Below, piece after piece: positions 15,811 through 24,767 of a stretch of DNA of 64,000 nucleotides. How positions within the stretch are numbered: the first letter of the stretch is position 1; every line of letters begins with the position of its first letter. The DNA is from Alkalihalobacillus sp. FSL W8-0930. GTDB lineage: Bacteria > Bacillota > Bacilli > Bacillales > Bacillaceae_D. The position numbers were made by a program, and so were the translations under genes. The notes under the pieces are model-generated. The model worked only from the letters and a program-made list of their open reading frames with translations. It ran no database searches and had not been told where the DNA came from. The stretch spans positions 3,224,001 to 3,288,000 of the forward strand of contig CP150183.1 of the NCBI GenBank assembly GCA_037965595.1, written 5' to 3'.

Positions 15811-17334
15811 TTATAAGACAAATGATTGTGTAGAATCATTCATAAATTTATCAAATTCTTTCGATTTCACATATTGAAGTTCAATCTGAAATTGGGCCGC
15901 AAGATTCTCCCAACCTTTTATAAAACGGTCATGGTCAGGACTTTCCATTGATTCGGATATTGTATCAATACATTCCATTAATCGATTTGTTTTATCCGCT
16001 AAATACTTGTCACACATCTCTTTTAAAGCTTTTTGCCTTTTAATTAGATCTGTTTTCACTTGGTAAGCACGAATCTCTAACTCTTTTAATTGTAGCGTCG
16101 AGTCGGTTGCCTCTTTCATGATTTGTTTTACACAAGAGTAAACAGTCGTTCCCACAAAGAATCCCACAGCCCCTGCAACCATTGGTCCTAAGAATGCTGA
16201 TAACACAAGAGATCCTGCACCACTAGCAAAGGAACCTATGAATCCTGCAACGGTCTTGTCGCTTAAATCAAGAAATAAGTCTCTCAACGTATATTCAGGA
16301 GTTCGAATATATTTAATGATCAAGTTAGAAAGTTCTAATAAGGAAGAAGTGACTACACTTGATTTTGAAACAGACTTAACTAATTGATGTTGTGAAGCCG
16401 TTAACCAACCTTTTAATAGAGAACTTACATATGTAACGGAGTAGGCTGTACCAAATGCAAAACTAGCTTCCTTCAGTACCACTTTCGCAGCCGCGATATA
16501 ATCCGGTTTCTCTTGTTTTGATAGCAGGACGGTTTGATGAACTAAAGACGTTAGTGCAGCAATAATGGCAGAATCTCTACCTTGTTTAAAAGCGGCCTGA
16601 TGCGAAACTTGATTCACTCTTTTAATCGTCTCTTTTAAAGGCTGTTTCCTAAACTGCTCTGCTTGAGCTCTGGTTACTTTACTGTCTCTAAGACGACTTT
16701 CAACAGACTCACATCTACCAAGTTGTTCTCTCTTACTAGCAAGTTCTTCTGGCTTATCGAGTTTCTCTAGAACCGAGATCTGGTTTTTCAAATTCTGCTT
16801 ACGTTGTTTAAGTAAGTCCAGGCTCTCTACAAACTGGTCTGAAGGGATATCTAAGAATTCTGCTTTTTTATATTTATCAAACTCTTTCTTACTTATTAAT
16901 TTATGAACGTTTGTTTTCGCATTCGCTCTAAATTTCATTTGTGAAGTATTGAGCCATTTCCCATTAGAATCTAGCAAAGGTTGACCATTCAAATCCACAG
17001 CCATTTGATCAATGGAGGTATGATTAACGGAACCTATACCATCCGTTCGTCTTACACGATTCGAATTCTTATTCAGAATGTTATCTGCATTTGTTTTAGA
17101 CTCACTAAAGATTTCAGCCGAAAAACCAGCTTGTTGAAGGATATTTTGATGGCTACTGCTTTTCATCTGTGAAATATCCTTTAATCCTTTCACATGCTTA
17201 CCATTTAAACCTGTGTATCCTCTGTATCCCTTGATATACTCCGCAATAGCCTCACCATGTCGAGAGGTTCGTTCCTCTGCTAACAACATAAAAGAAACTG
17301 ACGATGCCAAATCCATCACACTTGTTCGTTTCAA
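15811..17334 (-). CDS. Large partner of the glycine-rich module, 507 aa
   Basis: An uncharacterised protein. The frame opens at 17376, but AAGGAGTG eight bases before a TTG at 17334 fixes the start (LKRTSVMDLASS). The N-terminal part shows DQMAVDLNGQPL and SQMKFR, then LDIPSDQF, a Lys/Glu/Gln-rich predicted coiled coil (about 175-240), a helical region, a Gly/Ala hydrophobic zipper (about 360-405: GSFASGAGSLV, GAVGFFVGTTV) and a helical tail. I have seen this architecture (DQ.A.D..G..., zipper) in other unannotated bacterial proteins that pair with small glycine-zipper proteins, but no function is established. The downstream partner is 15 bp away. Confidence 0.78.
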   Translation of the reverse strand: MKRTSVMDLASSVSFMLLAEERTSRHGEAIAEYIKGYRGYTGLNGKHVKGLKDISQMKSSSHQNILQQAGFSAEIFSESKTNADNILNKNSNRVRRTDGIGSVNHTSIDQMAVDLNGQPLLDSNGKWLNTSQMKFRANAKTNVHKLISKKEFDKYKKAEFLDIPSDQFVESLDLLKQRKQNLKNQISVLEKLDKPEELASKREQLGRCESVESRLRDSKVTRAQAEQFRKQPLKETIKRVNQVSHQAAFKQGRDSAIIAALTSLVHQTVLLSKQEKPDYIAAAKVVLKEASFAFGTAYSVTYVSSLLKGWLTASQHQLVKSVSKSSVVTSSLLELSNLIIKYIRTPEYTLRDLFLDLSDKTVAGFIGSFASGAGSLVLSAFLGPMVAGAVGFFVGTTVYSCVKQIMKEATDSTLQLKELEIRAYQVKTDLIKRQKALKEMCDKYLADKTNRLMECIDTISESMESPDHDRFIKGWENLAAQFQIELQYVKSKEFDKFMNDSTQSFVL

Positions 17335-17401
17335 TGAACACACTCCTTTAAGAAGTAGTATCTCCATAAAATGCAAAAATAAGGATATACAAGATAAAGA
17401 A

Positions 17402-17430
17402 ATAAGACTCCGGAAGAACCGAAGTCTTAT
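17402..17430 (-). terminator. Terminator of the flagellin gene
   Basis: Stem ataagact/agtcttat extended by cgg/ccg, 12 bases after the flagellin stop, followed on the minus strand by a T-rich tail. Confidence 0.85.
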
Positions 17431-17442
17431 AAGTAGGATAAA

Positions 17443-18606
17443 TTATCCAAGAAGTTGAAGTACAGATTGTGGAGCTTGGTTTGCTTGAGCAAGCATAGCT
17501 TGAGAAGCTTGAGAAAGAATGTTGTTTTTAGTAAAGCTCATGATTTCTTTAGCCATATCTACGTCACGAACACGTGATTCAGCCGCTTGTAAGTTTTCAG
17601 AAGTGTTATTTAGGTTAGAAATTGTGTGCTCAAGACGGTTTTGTACAGCACCTAATTTAGAACGTTCAGATGATACTGTTTCGATAGCATTATTAATTGT
17701 AGTGATAGCTGAAGTAGCTTTGTCACCATCGGTAACGTCTAGTGAATCTCCATCAGTACTTCTTAATGAAAGAGCGTCTGCACGCATATCATTGATACCA
17801 ACTTTGATATTTTGACCACTGTTTGCACCAATCTGGAAGGAAAGAGATTTTCCAAGATCTGTTTGAGCATCTTCAGCTTTTTTGAAACTAATAGTTACAC
17901 TTTCGCCAACTGCCATATCAGTTAGTCCTTCAATACCGACAGTCGTAGCTCCAGCAATTCCAGCTATTGTTGCTGCAGTCTCATCAAGTGCATTCAGAGC
18001 AACAGCTGGTGTACCATCTGGTTTAGAAAGATTAAATTGGGGTTCCCCATCTTCAGTGTTAATACGTGTGATTGTAATAGTACCTGTGTATGAATAGTCC
18101 GCACCCGTGTCTAAAGTTAACTTGATATCAGCCTGACTGTTATTTTGAATTGAAGCACTACCAGCAGAAGCAGGTTTTAGTCCTTCTTTCTCACCATTTA
18201 AAAGTTTTTGATTGTTAAACTCAGTAGAGTTTGCAATACGATCAATTTCATCTGTTAATTGGCTTAACTCTTTTTGAATTTCATTACGATCAACTTCAGT
18301 ATTAGTATCATTTGAAGATTGAGTTGCTAGTTCACGCATCCGTTGAAGGATGTTATGAGTCTCAGTAAGAGCTCCCTCAGCCGTTTGGATCAAAGAAATA
18401 CCATCTTGTGCGTTACGAGAAGCTTGATCCAAGCCACGTACTTGAGCACGCATTTTTTCAGAGATTGCAAGACCTGCAGCGTCATCCCCTGCACGGTTAA
18501 TACGAAGTCCTGAAGATAGTTTTTCTTGAGATTTTGCACCTGCAGTTTGGTTTGCGCCAAGTTGACGGTGCGCGTTCATTGCGGATAGATTGTGATTAAT
18601 AATCAT
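17443..18606 (-). CDS. hag: Flagellin
   Basis: The filament subunit, 387 residues, secreted through the flagellar export system. Conserved ends are clear: N-terminal INHNLSAMNAHRQL, SSGLRINRAGDDAAGLAIS and C-terminal VRDVDMAKEIM, ASQAMLAQANQ and SVLQLLG. The middle (about 140-285) is variable and longer than in B. subtilis Hag (304). The frame begins 12 codons upstream, but ATG 18606 with AAGGAGGA is the family start. It has a sigma-D promoter and a CsrA-like hairpin in its leader. No other flagellar gene is in the window. Confidence 0.96.
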   Translation of the reverse strand: MIINHNLSAMNAHRQLGANQTAGAKSQEKLSSGLRINRAGDDAAGLAISEKMRAQVRGLDQASRNAQDGISLIQTAEGALTETHNILQRMRELATQSSNDTNTEVDRNEIQKELSQLTDEIDRIANSTEFNNQKLLNGEKEGLKPASAGSASIQNNSQADIKLTLDTGADYSYTGTITITRINTEDGEPQFNLSKPDGTPAVALNALDETAATIAGIAGATTVGIEGLTDMAVGESVTISFKKAEDAQTDLGKSLSFQIGANSGQNIKVGINDMRADALSLRSTDGDSLDVTDGDKATSAITTINNAIETVSSERSKLGAVQNRLEHTISNLNNTSENLQAAESRVRDVDMAKEIMSFTKNNILSQASQAMLAQANQAPQSVLQLLG

Positions 18607-18636
18607 GTGTTGTTCCTCCTTGAGTTTTGACCCGTT

Positions 18637-18650
18637 ACACATCCTTGTGT
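18637..18650 (-). promoter_or_regulatory. Probable CsrA site in the hag leader
   Basis: On the transcript strand ACACA and TGTGT form a five-base stem with AGGA in the loop, the preferred CsrA target. A second GGA lies in the ribosome site 20 bases downstream. In B. subtilis CsrA represses hag through two such sites under FliW control; the same is inferred here. Confidence 0.65.
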
Positions 18651-18698
18651 TGGGTTGTTGTTTGGTTGTAACAGCCTGTTACGGCGTGTTCTTATTTT

Positions 18699-18725
18699 AT
18701 ATCGGACTTATTGTGAGGATGTTTA
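18699..18725 (-). promoter_or_regulatory. Sigma-D promoter of hag
   Basis: TAAA, exactly 15 bases, then TCCGATAT (consensus GCCGATAT), on the minus strand about 95 bases before the hag start codon. Confidence 0.85.
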
Positions 18726-18798
18726 AGGAATTTTTAATTTTTTTCTTGAAAAAAACACATGAATTGGGTAGTGACTCCAATCCACGTGCTCTTCTTAT

Positions 18799-20625
18799 TT
18801 ACAGATCCACACTATTCACTGTATCGATTTTCACTAGTTCGTTTAGTAACCAAGTCTCGTTCGTTTCGTCATAGATTGCTTTATATGTTCCAGTAAATGT
18901 TTTTTCACTGTCACCATTTTCGGGATGGTAGATTTCATAGACTTCTTTTGTTTGAATGGTGTAGCTTCCGTCTTCGTTTTCTGAAAGGCTTGTTACTTCT
19001 GCTTCTTCAAAGCTTTCAGTGATATCACGGTCATAGTAATCAAGAATGGTTTTCTCCAATGATTTTTTGAAATCAGCTGTTCCGACTTCGTCAAGATCAT
19101 CTGGTTCGCCCCAGTTCACAGCGTATACGTAGTTACGACCGTAGTTTTCCATTAAACTAAGTGCCCCGTTCTCCGACAGTTTGTTCTTTTGCCCTTCTGA
19201 GATCGAAGCCTCTGTTGACGAGACTTCATTTTGCTCGTCACGCGTGAAATCAAGTGTTTCGGTTGGCTCGATATAACTTGCATAGCTTTCAGATGTTAGG
19301 CTCCAGCCATCTTCACTGTAGACGAGCTCATATTCTGCTTCTTCTTCTTTTGGTTGGATACTTGGTGTGTCGCCTTTATAGTACCAAGACTGCTCCCATA
19401 CGTTTTTAACGGGCACAGTCGCTTTCCAAATGGTTCCAACTGGAGTCAATCTTGCGTTTTCCCAATCAATCCCAATTTGATTTAAATACCCCGCATAAAA
19501 GTAATTATAGTCAATTGAATACTCAAGATCATCTTTGGTTTCTTCCAACAGATCTCCACTTATAAACTCTAATTTGTCTGCATCTAGTTCCTGGAAGGCC
19601 GCTCTTCTTGAAAGTAACGCTCCACTGATTGCACTTTTTAATTCCTCTTTCATCTCATCATTAGGTGCGAGAGATGCATAAAATGTTGAATCGTCAATGG
19701 CAGCCGATTGACTGGACAAGGTTCCAAATGGCGTATCAGATTCAATACGATAAGATACCGATCCATCTGTCAGTAAAGGTCCAAACTCGAAGTATCCAGA
19801 GGTCACATCCAATTCCTTTTCCAGATCTTCTAAAATAAGCTTTGTACCTGAGATATAGTTTTCGGCAATAAGTGTAGCTGTATTTAAGTCAAAACCCATG
19901 TAAGGATAAGAACTACTGTACGTATCCATTTCTACTTCTTTTTCATTCACTCCAAAATCATTCTCCACTTCACCGGTAAGCTGGTAGATTCCAGGTAAGT
20001 ATTCGCCAATCGAGTACTCCCCATTATCATACGACCAATCAACAGTTTCACCGTCAACAGCGAGAGAAAGGTCAGGCGTGTCGCTCTGAACATATACGGG
20101 TGATGCTTCCAACACAAACGCATACTTATCAAAGAATAACCACGTTTTCCCTACTTTTTCATAGGTAACCGGGAAGTCTTCATAGTAACTGTAATAATAG
20201 TACTCACTTTCTAACTCCCATTTCGATAATGTACCAGATTCCATTTCCCATTTTCCTGCGAGCTCTACCAAAGCATCTTCGTCCTGCTCCATGTAAGCAA
20301 TCAGAGATCCTGCATGCTGGTCCGTCACCTTTAAATCCTTGTTACTTGAAGCCAGATGCTTCTTCACTTTTGATACGTTACCTTCGTTTAGTGCCTCAAC
20401 AAAGGAATCAAGCACCTTTTCTTTGTCTGCCATGGCTTTTCCCGTAAAAATAAAAGCCGTTGCCAGAACAACGACACCAACTCCTGTTGCTGCCAAGACG
20501 ATTGTTTTCTTGCTGATTGGTGTTTTGCCGGTACTCGTTGTAACGGGTTCAGGTAATTTCGTTCCGCATTTACTGCAGAATGTTTGGTTTTTATTTAGAT
20601 GATTACACTTAGGGCATTTCTGCAT
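18799..20625 (-). CDS. TcaA/YvbJ-family zinc-ribbon membrane protein (paralogue 1)
   Basis: A 608-residue envelope protein. It opens with a CPKC...CSKC zinc ribbon (residues 3-22), then one membrane span (about 43-65) and a long extracellular part with several beta-rich repeats and a C-terminal NTF2-like domain (KAIYDETNETWLLNEL). This is the layout of S. aureus TcaA, linked to glycopeptide sensitivity, and B. subtilis YvbJ (about 605 aa). GGAGTG sets the ATG at 20625. The next three genes upstream (21084-23675) also carry zinc ribbons or lipoprotein signals and lie on the same strand, so this is probably the end of a gene group. A paralogue is at 39310. Confidence 0.85.
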   Translation of the reverse strand: MQKCPKCNHLNKNQTFCSKCGTKLPEPVTTSTGKTPISKKTIVLAATGVGVVVLATAFIFTGKAMADKEKVLDSFVEALNEGNVSKVKKHLASSNKDLKVTDQHAGSLIAYMEQDEDALVELAGKWEMESGTLSKWELESEYYYYSYYEDFPVTYEKVGKTWLFFDKYAFVLEASPVYVQSDTPDLSLAVDGETVDWSYDNGEYSIGEYLPGIYQLTGEVENDFGVNEKEVEMDTYSSSYPYMGFDLNTATLIAENYISGTKLILEDLEKELDVTSGYFEFGPLLTDGSVSYRIESDTPFGTLSSQSAAIDDSTFYASLAPNDEMKEELKSAISGALLSRRAAFQELDADKLEFISGDLLEETKDDLEYSIDYNYFYAGYLNQIGIDWENARLTPVGTIWKATVPVKNVWEQSWYYKGDTPSIQPKEEEAEYELVYSEDGWSLTSESYASYIEPTETLDFTRDEQNEVSSTEASISEGQKNKLSENGALSLMENYGRNYVYAVNWGEPDDLDEVGTADFKKSLEKTILDYYDRDITESFEEAEVTSLSENEDGSYTIQTKEVYEIYHPENGDSEKTFTGTYKAIYDETNETWLLNELVKIDTVNSVDL

Positions 20626-20647
20626 GGTGTTCACTCCTGGATGTTAG

Positions 20648-21082
20648 TTAAAAGATTAGTTTTCCTGCCTTGGTTAATGTGACATCTACGTCCCAGTTAA
20701 ACCAGCCACTTTGCTGATCCGTCACTTTTTTTATGTAACGTACCCCATTGTCTTGTAATTGAATGGTAATAACGCCAGTGCTGTCACTATGACCTGCAAA
20801 ATCATATGAAAAGTGAAGCGCGTTATTTTCTAATTTAATTGAATGTTCTTCATATGTTTCTAATTGTTTTCCATAAGGAGTCGCTTCATCGACTCTTACA
20901 TCAAACAGATCATCTCCAAGATACGTTAATTTTACGGAGTGAAATCCCGTTGGTTGATCTACATAGTCCGTCCAATCATATTCAAAGCTTTGAAGGTCAT
21001 CTAATGAGACGTTCGTAGGGACGAATGTTTCCATAATGGGATCATTAATATCGTAAGGCTTATCTTCCTCTAATGTTGTCAT
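20648..21082 (-). CDS. Uncharacterised protein, 144 aa
   Basis: A small acidic protein of predicted beta-strand character (PTGFHSVKLTYLGDD, WFNWDVDVTLTKAG) without a signal peptide or membrane span. The frame also allows a GTG at 21100, but neither start has a clear ribosome site; the ATG at 21082 lies one base after the TGA of the upstream lipoprotein gene, suggesting translational coupling. Given that, the protein may be a fragment that once continued the lipoprotein, split by a stop codon: the frame-overlap is suspicious. Function unknown. Confidence 0.6.
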   Translation of the reverse strand: MTTLEEDKPYDINDPIMETFVPTNVSLDDLQSFEYDWTDYVDQPTGFHSVKLTYLGDDLFDVRVDEATPYGKQLETYEEHSIKLENNALHFSYDFAGHSDSTGVITIQLQDNGVRYIKKVTDQQSGWFNWDVDVTLTKAGKLIF

Positions 21083-21083
21083 T

Positions 21084-21731
21084 TCAGTAGTATCTGCCAC
21101 GACTAAACCACTGCTCGTCTTCTTTTGTCAGCTCAACTTCCCACACATAAGCAGAGATGTCTTCAAACTGTTCTGGAAGAAAATCTAAAAATGAAACGTG
21201 GATAGTGGATTCGTCTTGATTGTTTACTTGAAAACGATTGTCCAATTCATTAGGAACAGAGTAATCTCCTGCACCACAATCACAGGTATAGGCATAGACA
21301 GTATCTAAAAATGCATCTGATTGAATAAATGCATCTGAAAGCCCTGTATCAGCCAAATCAGCCTCGGCTTCTGATCGAATCGTTTCTTGAGATACCTCTG
21401 GTCTGTAAACAGGGAACTTTTTTTCGTCATACCATTTGTTACGGAATGTATCAAAGATCACTCGCAAGTCATACACTTCACTCGCAACAATCTCCTTCAC
21501 TTCTCCATCCGTAAGCTCCACAAACTCAGGTTCCGGCTCTTCCTCTTCCAAAACTACCTCTTCCACCAATTCTTCAACTAAGTCTTCTTCTGTCTCAGCA
21601 ACAGCTTCTTCGCTGGTATCCACGACTTCTTCACTCACTGGTTCTGCCTTTTCGCTTGTCTCACTTTTCCCCGTACATGCACTTAACACAAGTACCAGGG
21701 AAAGGAAACTAAGGGTTGCTAGTTTCTTCAT
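21084..21731 (-). CDS. Predicted lipoprotein, 215 aa
   Basis: The signal peptide ends in the lipobox LSAC (Cys 19), followed by a long acidic linker rich in E and V (about 25-75) and a globular part of about 140 residues (CDCGAGDY, FLDFLPEQFEDIS, WEVELTKEDEQWF). The final phrase resembles the end of TcaA-type NTF2-like domains. It should be anchored outside the membrane. The neighbours on both sides are zinc-ribbon envelope proteins. No established function. Confidence 0.75.
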   Translation of the reverse strand: MKKLATLSFLSLVLVLSACTGKSETSEKAEPVSEEVVDTSEEAVAETEEDLVEELVEEVVLEEEEPEPEFVELTDGEVKEIVASEVYDLRVIFDTFRNKWYDEKKFPVYRPEVSQETIRSEAEADLADTGLSDAFIQSDAFLDTVYAYTCDCGAGDYSVPNELDNRFQVNNQDESTIHVSFLDFLPEQFEDISAYVWEVELTKEDEQWFSRGRYY

Positions 21732-21749
21732 CGGTTCACTCCACTCTTT

Positions 21750-23150
21750 TTATGCAAAGAATTTTTGTTTGATTTGATATCCTGTCCATGCGGCTGCGCC
21801 GGCCATAATAGTAGTAAAGATGAAGCCTAGTATAGCCGAAGCTCCAATATCTGCTGTGTTTGATAGGAAATAGATAGAGAACGAAGATAGCCAAATGAAA
21901 ATCATGTGAATGAGTCCTGCAGAGACTGCATATGCACCAATTGAACGACGCAATGGTACTTGCTGCTTCGCGATCCAGAAGAATCCTGCAAGTCCATGTG
22001 CAATGAGAGGAACAATAAACAAGATTCGTGCCATTCCTGCTAATTCATTAATATCTTCTTCTTGAAATTCATCACCGATCGAAGACTTCGCTCCCGTTAA
22101 TGTGTTATAGCTAATGGAGTAGCTTTCATAATCTGCATTGACATCCGCTGAAATGGTCAGGAAATGACTAACATGCCAGTAGTAAGCGGCAAGTTGCGTC
22201 GCTACAACTGGAGTTCCAGCATCACTTGATCCACTATCTGTAGCAGTAGTCAGTCCAGCCACTCCCAAGAGTAGTGCAACACATAAAGCAGAATGGAGCA
22301 TTGCGCGTTTAAATGCTGCTAGATAACTAAATTCATAGAATTTACGGCCGATTGTTAAACCAATGAGCATAAATAACGCACTGATGACAAAGGCGTGAAT
22401 GATTGCACTAAAAAATCCATAGGACGCTGTTGCGGACACGGACACAAATCCACCATCCATCACTTCAATCGACCTGGACGCAAATAAACTAAGAACAGCT
22501 AGGAGAAGTGAATAGATTGCTGCTGGAATTACGATTGTGCGAGTTAGTTGCACAGGTGGGATTCCTCGAGTCTTCCTCCCTAACAACAAGCCGTTCACTG
22601 TAAATACAAGAGCTGGGACGATTAGATAAAGGATAAAACCTCCTTGCATGACAAGAGACACATCTATAAACCCACCGTCTACACTGAACACTGTGCTCAC
22701 AAAATGAAGAATAAGAAGAATATCTAGGAATGAGAAAATACTTACTCCTAAGCTACCCATCCCAAACAGTTCATCAGCTAGGATTTGATTAAATAATCCT
22801 GCTACCATAGCGGAAAGAATACTCAATACAATAAGTGCAACTACAGGGTAAATCGCTAATTTTAAAATTGAAATAGGTTCTGATGTTCTCTGCACAAGAG
22901 CTGCATTTGGTGTATGTATAGGCTGAGATTGATGACTAACCGACTCAACCTTCTCCGTCGCCATCCCACAATGGGTGCAATACAGGGCATCACTCGTTAT
23001 TGAATGGCTGCATGCTGTACAATGAGCCAGTTTTTGCGAGCTAAGAATGGGGCTTTTTGTTTCTTTCACTGAAGTCTCAAGCTCGACTCCATCATGTTGG
23101 CAGTACAAGGAACCTGCCGCGTTTTTTGTTCCACATTGTTTACAGTACAT
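21750..23150 (-). CDS. Zinc-ribbon polytopic membrane protein, 466 aa
   Basis: Two cytoplasmic zinc ribbons open the protein (MYCKQCGTKN with a partly degenerate partner CQHDG; CTACSHS...CTHCG), followed by a linker and about eight membrane spans (from residue 100). It resembles other Bacillus proteins that combine a zinc ribbon with a YIP1-like or unknown membrane domain. It starts 18 bp after the end of the 23169 gene and precedes the lipoprotein gene, so the set is likely co-transcribed. Role unknown; an envelope stress function fits its TcaA-like neighbour. Confidence 0.72.
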   Translation of the reverse strand: MYCKQCGTKNAAGSLYCQHDGVELETSVKETKSPILSSQKLAHCTACSHSITSDALYCTHCGMATEKVESVSHQSQPIHTPNAALVQRTSEPISILKLAIYPVVALIVLSILSAMVAGLFNQILADELFGMGSLGVSIFSFLDILLILHFVSTVFSVDGGFIDVSLVMQGGFILYLIVPALVFTVNGLLLGRKTRGIPPVQLTRTIVIPAAIYSLLLAVLSLFASRSIEVMDGGFVSVSATASYGFFSAIIHAFVISALFMLIGLTIGRKFYEFSYLAAFKRAMLHSALCVALLLGVAGLTTATDSGSSDAGTPVVATQLAAYYWHVSHFLTISADVNADYESYSISYNTLTGAKSSIGDEFQEEDINELAGMARILFIVPLIAHGLAGFFWIAKQQVPLRRSIGAYAVSAGLIHMIFIWLSSFSIYFLSNTADIGASAILGFIFTTIMAGAAAWTGYQIKQKFFA

Positions 23151-23168
23151 AGCTTCCTCCGTATCTTC

Positions 23169-23675
23169 TTAGATGGTTGTTGAATTTGTTGTAGCCGTTC
23201 CGCAGCAAGGGCAGAAGTTAGCCCCGTCTGGCATATCTGTTTTACAGGTTGGGCAAGGTGTAACAGCTGTTGCCAACGGTTGATCCTGCTTTTTCATTTC
23301 TGCGCCACATCCGCCGCAGAACGCTGCATTCGCATCATTCTCTTTTTGACACGTTCCACATACAGCAACCTCTGTAGATTGTTCGTTTAATACAGCAAGT
23401 TCTTTATTCTTTTGAAAAATGAATGTGTCCTGTTGAACAATCTCAGCGCTTGCATCTTGTAGGTCACGATCATGAACAGATCCCTCGCGTAGCTTTTTGT
23501 ATGTCAATTGCCCTAGCTTGAGTAAAGCCTCTGCTTTTAACCTTGACTGCTCTTGAATCTCACGTTTGATTTTCATTGACTCTTGAGTCGTTTGGATTTT
23601 CTGCTTTCCTTGATCAATTCCACCTTGAACTTTGGAGAGACCTTCCTCCATTTTTTCTTTCCAGCTTGATGACAT
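23169..23675 (-). CDS. Coiled-coil zinc-ribbon protein, 168 aa
   Basis: The first 100 residues are charged and helical (SSWKEKMEEGLSKVQ onward), likely a coiled coil; the rest has two CxxC...CxxC zinc ribbons (CGTCQKEN...CGGCG and CPTCKTDM...CPCCG). The Met at 23675 has AAGGGGAT ten bases upstream and is preferred to the frame start at 23747. It is the first gene of the zinc-ribbon group that runs to 18799. No catalytic motif is visible; it may be an adaptor that binds the other members. Confidence 0.72.
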   Translation of the reverse strand: MSSSWKEKMEEGLSKVQGGIDQGKQKIQTTQESMKIKREIQEQSRLKAEALLKLGQLTYKKLREGSVHDRDLQDASAEIVQQDTFIFQKNKELAVLNEQSTEVAVCGTCQKENDANAAFCGGCGAEMKKQDQPLATAVTPCPTCKTDMPDGANFCPCCGTATTNSTTI

Positions 23676-23883
23676 TTCAATCCAATCCCCTTCCATTTTA
23701 AAAACACATTTTTCCATTATACAAAAGGACTGTGTAAAAGTAACCATTTATTTAGTACAGTTTGTAAAATAAAGTGGCAATATGACATTGATTCCAGTTT
23801 AATTATGTATCTGGAAAACCTTGATTTTATAGGCGTTGGTAACACTTTCTCATATTACGGTGATACTGTACTTTTGTAATTAA

Positions 23884-24056
23884 AAAAACCGCACGAGTGG
23901 TGTGCGGAATATTGCAATTTTTCATTAACTGTTGCAAGCTATGTGATGAACAACTTGTATTTTTCAGTTGATTAGGCTCAGCTGAACTGGTACTGAAAGC
24001 TTGAACACCTTTCAGTTAACGAGAAGTGAGGGCGTGGTACCTCTTACTTCTCGTTT
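23884..24056 (-). ncRNA. Candidate structured RNA with four hairpins and a terminator
   Basis: The 375-bp spacer upstream of the zinc-ribbon genes has no coding frame on either strand. Read on the minus strand it contains in order a ten-base stem (AACGAGAAGT/ACTTCTCGTT), an eight-base stem (ACTGAAAG/CTTTCAGT), CAGTT/AACTG, TTGCAA/TTGCAA, and a perfect terminator (CCGCAC/GTGCGG with seven T). The dense pairing and the final terminator suggest a small RNA or an attenuator of the genes downstream. No promoter is evident; the first hairpin also has a T run on the plus strand. Confidence 0.4.
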
Positions 24057-24070
24057 TTCAGTTTTAAACA

Positions 24071-24098
24071 AAAAACCCGCATGTCACTCATGCGGGTT
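24071..24098 (-). terminator. Terminator of the GNAT gene
   Basis: The AAAACCCGCATG/CATGCGGGTTTT stem with a five-base loop is flanked by T or A runs, 24 bases after the gene. Confidence 0.9.
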
Positions 24099-24121
24099 TT
24101 CCAATAGCTACTACGCTGCTT

Positions 24122-24664
24122 TTATTTCCCCATCGGCGGCGTCCCTAGAACGTCCTGATCAAACCGTTCCGGAATCAACACCTTGTACATCAATACACCA
24201 AGATCTCCGTTGTCACTCTCATGACTAAAATAATCCACATACCCTTTCCGCTTATACATATCCAGCAGCCACGGGTGTTTGCGGCCTGAGGTGCCAAGCA
24301 CATAAGCAGGTACTTTAAATGTGTTGATAAGTAGCTCGTTTTCCACATAATCCATCAGCTTGTTGCCGACTCCTTGTCCACTTAGATCAGGGGCGGTCGC
24401 GAACCACCAGACAAAAGGATACCCGGAAACGGGTGTGGTGCTCTCCCACGGGAATCGGATCGTGATCGTTGAGACAAGTCGACCATCGCGTTCGAGCACA
24501 ACGGCTGTGGATTTTTCTATATTTTCAGTGACCATCTCAAGCGTAGCGCGAGTCGATGGCCAGTCGATGCCCATATCGGCAAGTGGTTTAAAAGCTGTGT
24601 TCATTAATTCAAGAAAAGCAGGCGCATCCTCTCTTGTGGCGATGCGGAAAATATCGTTGCTCAT
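24122..24664 (-). CDS. GNAT-family N-acetyltransferase
   Basis: A 180-residue acetyltransferase using acetyl-CoA. The acetyl-CoA-binding loop is DLSGQGVGNKLMDYV (a Q/R-x-x-G-x-G/A variant), preceded by the VVLERDGRLVSTI strands. The ATG at 24664 has GGAGG seven bases before it; the longer frame to 24823 runs through the terminator of the neighbouring gene and is not real. The substrate is unknown. The start begins IFRIATREDAP, a normal GNAT opening. Confidence 0.88.
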   Translation of the reverse strand: MSNDIFRIATREDAPAFLELMNTAFKPLADMGIDWPSTRATLEMVTENIEKSTAVVLERDGRLVSTITIRFPWESTTPVSGYPFVWWFATAPDLSGQGVGNKLMDYVENELLINTFKVPAYVLGTSGRKHPWLLDMYKRKGYVDYFSHESDNGDLGVLMYKVLIPERFDQDVLGTPPMGK

Positions 24665-24730
24665 GGTAGGTCCTCCAATGTCAAAATACGTACTTATGTA
24701 TCCTACCAAGTTAGCGTGTCCATCTACAAG

Positions 24731-24760
24731 AAAAAGCAACCATCCGGGTTGGTGGTTGCT
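24731..24760 (-). terminator. Terminator after the small membrane protein gene
   Basis: The GCAACCA/TGGTTGC stem is followed by five T on the minus strand, eight bases after the stop at 24768. Confidence 0.8.
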
Positions 24761-24767
24761 CGGCTTG

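Noticed and set aside
24010..24056. A T-box-like stretch (gtggtacc within a stable stem)
   Set aside because: The motif resembles the T-box antiterminator core, but no aminoacyl-tRNA or amino-acid gene follows on either strand and no stem I or specifier loop could be found.
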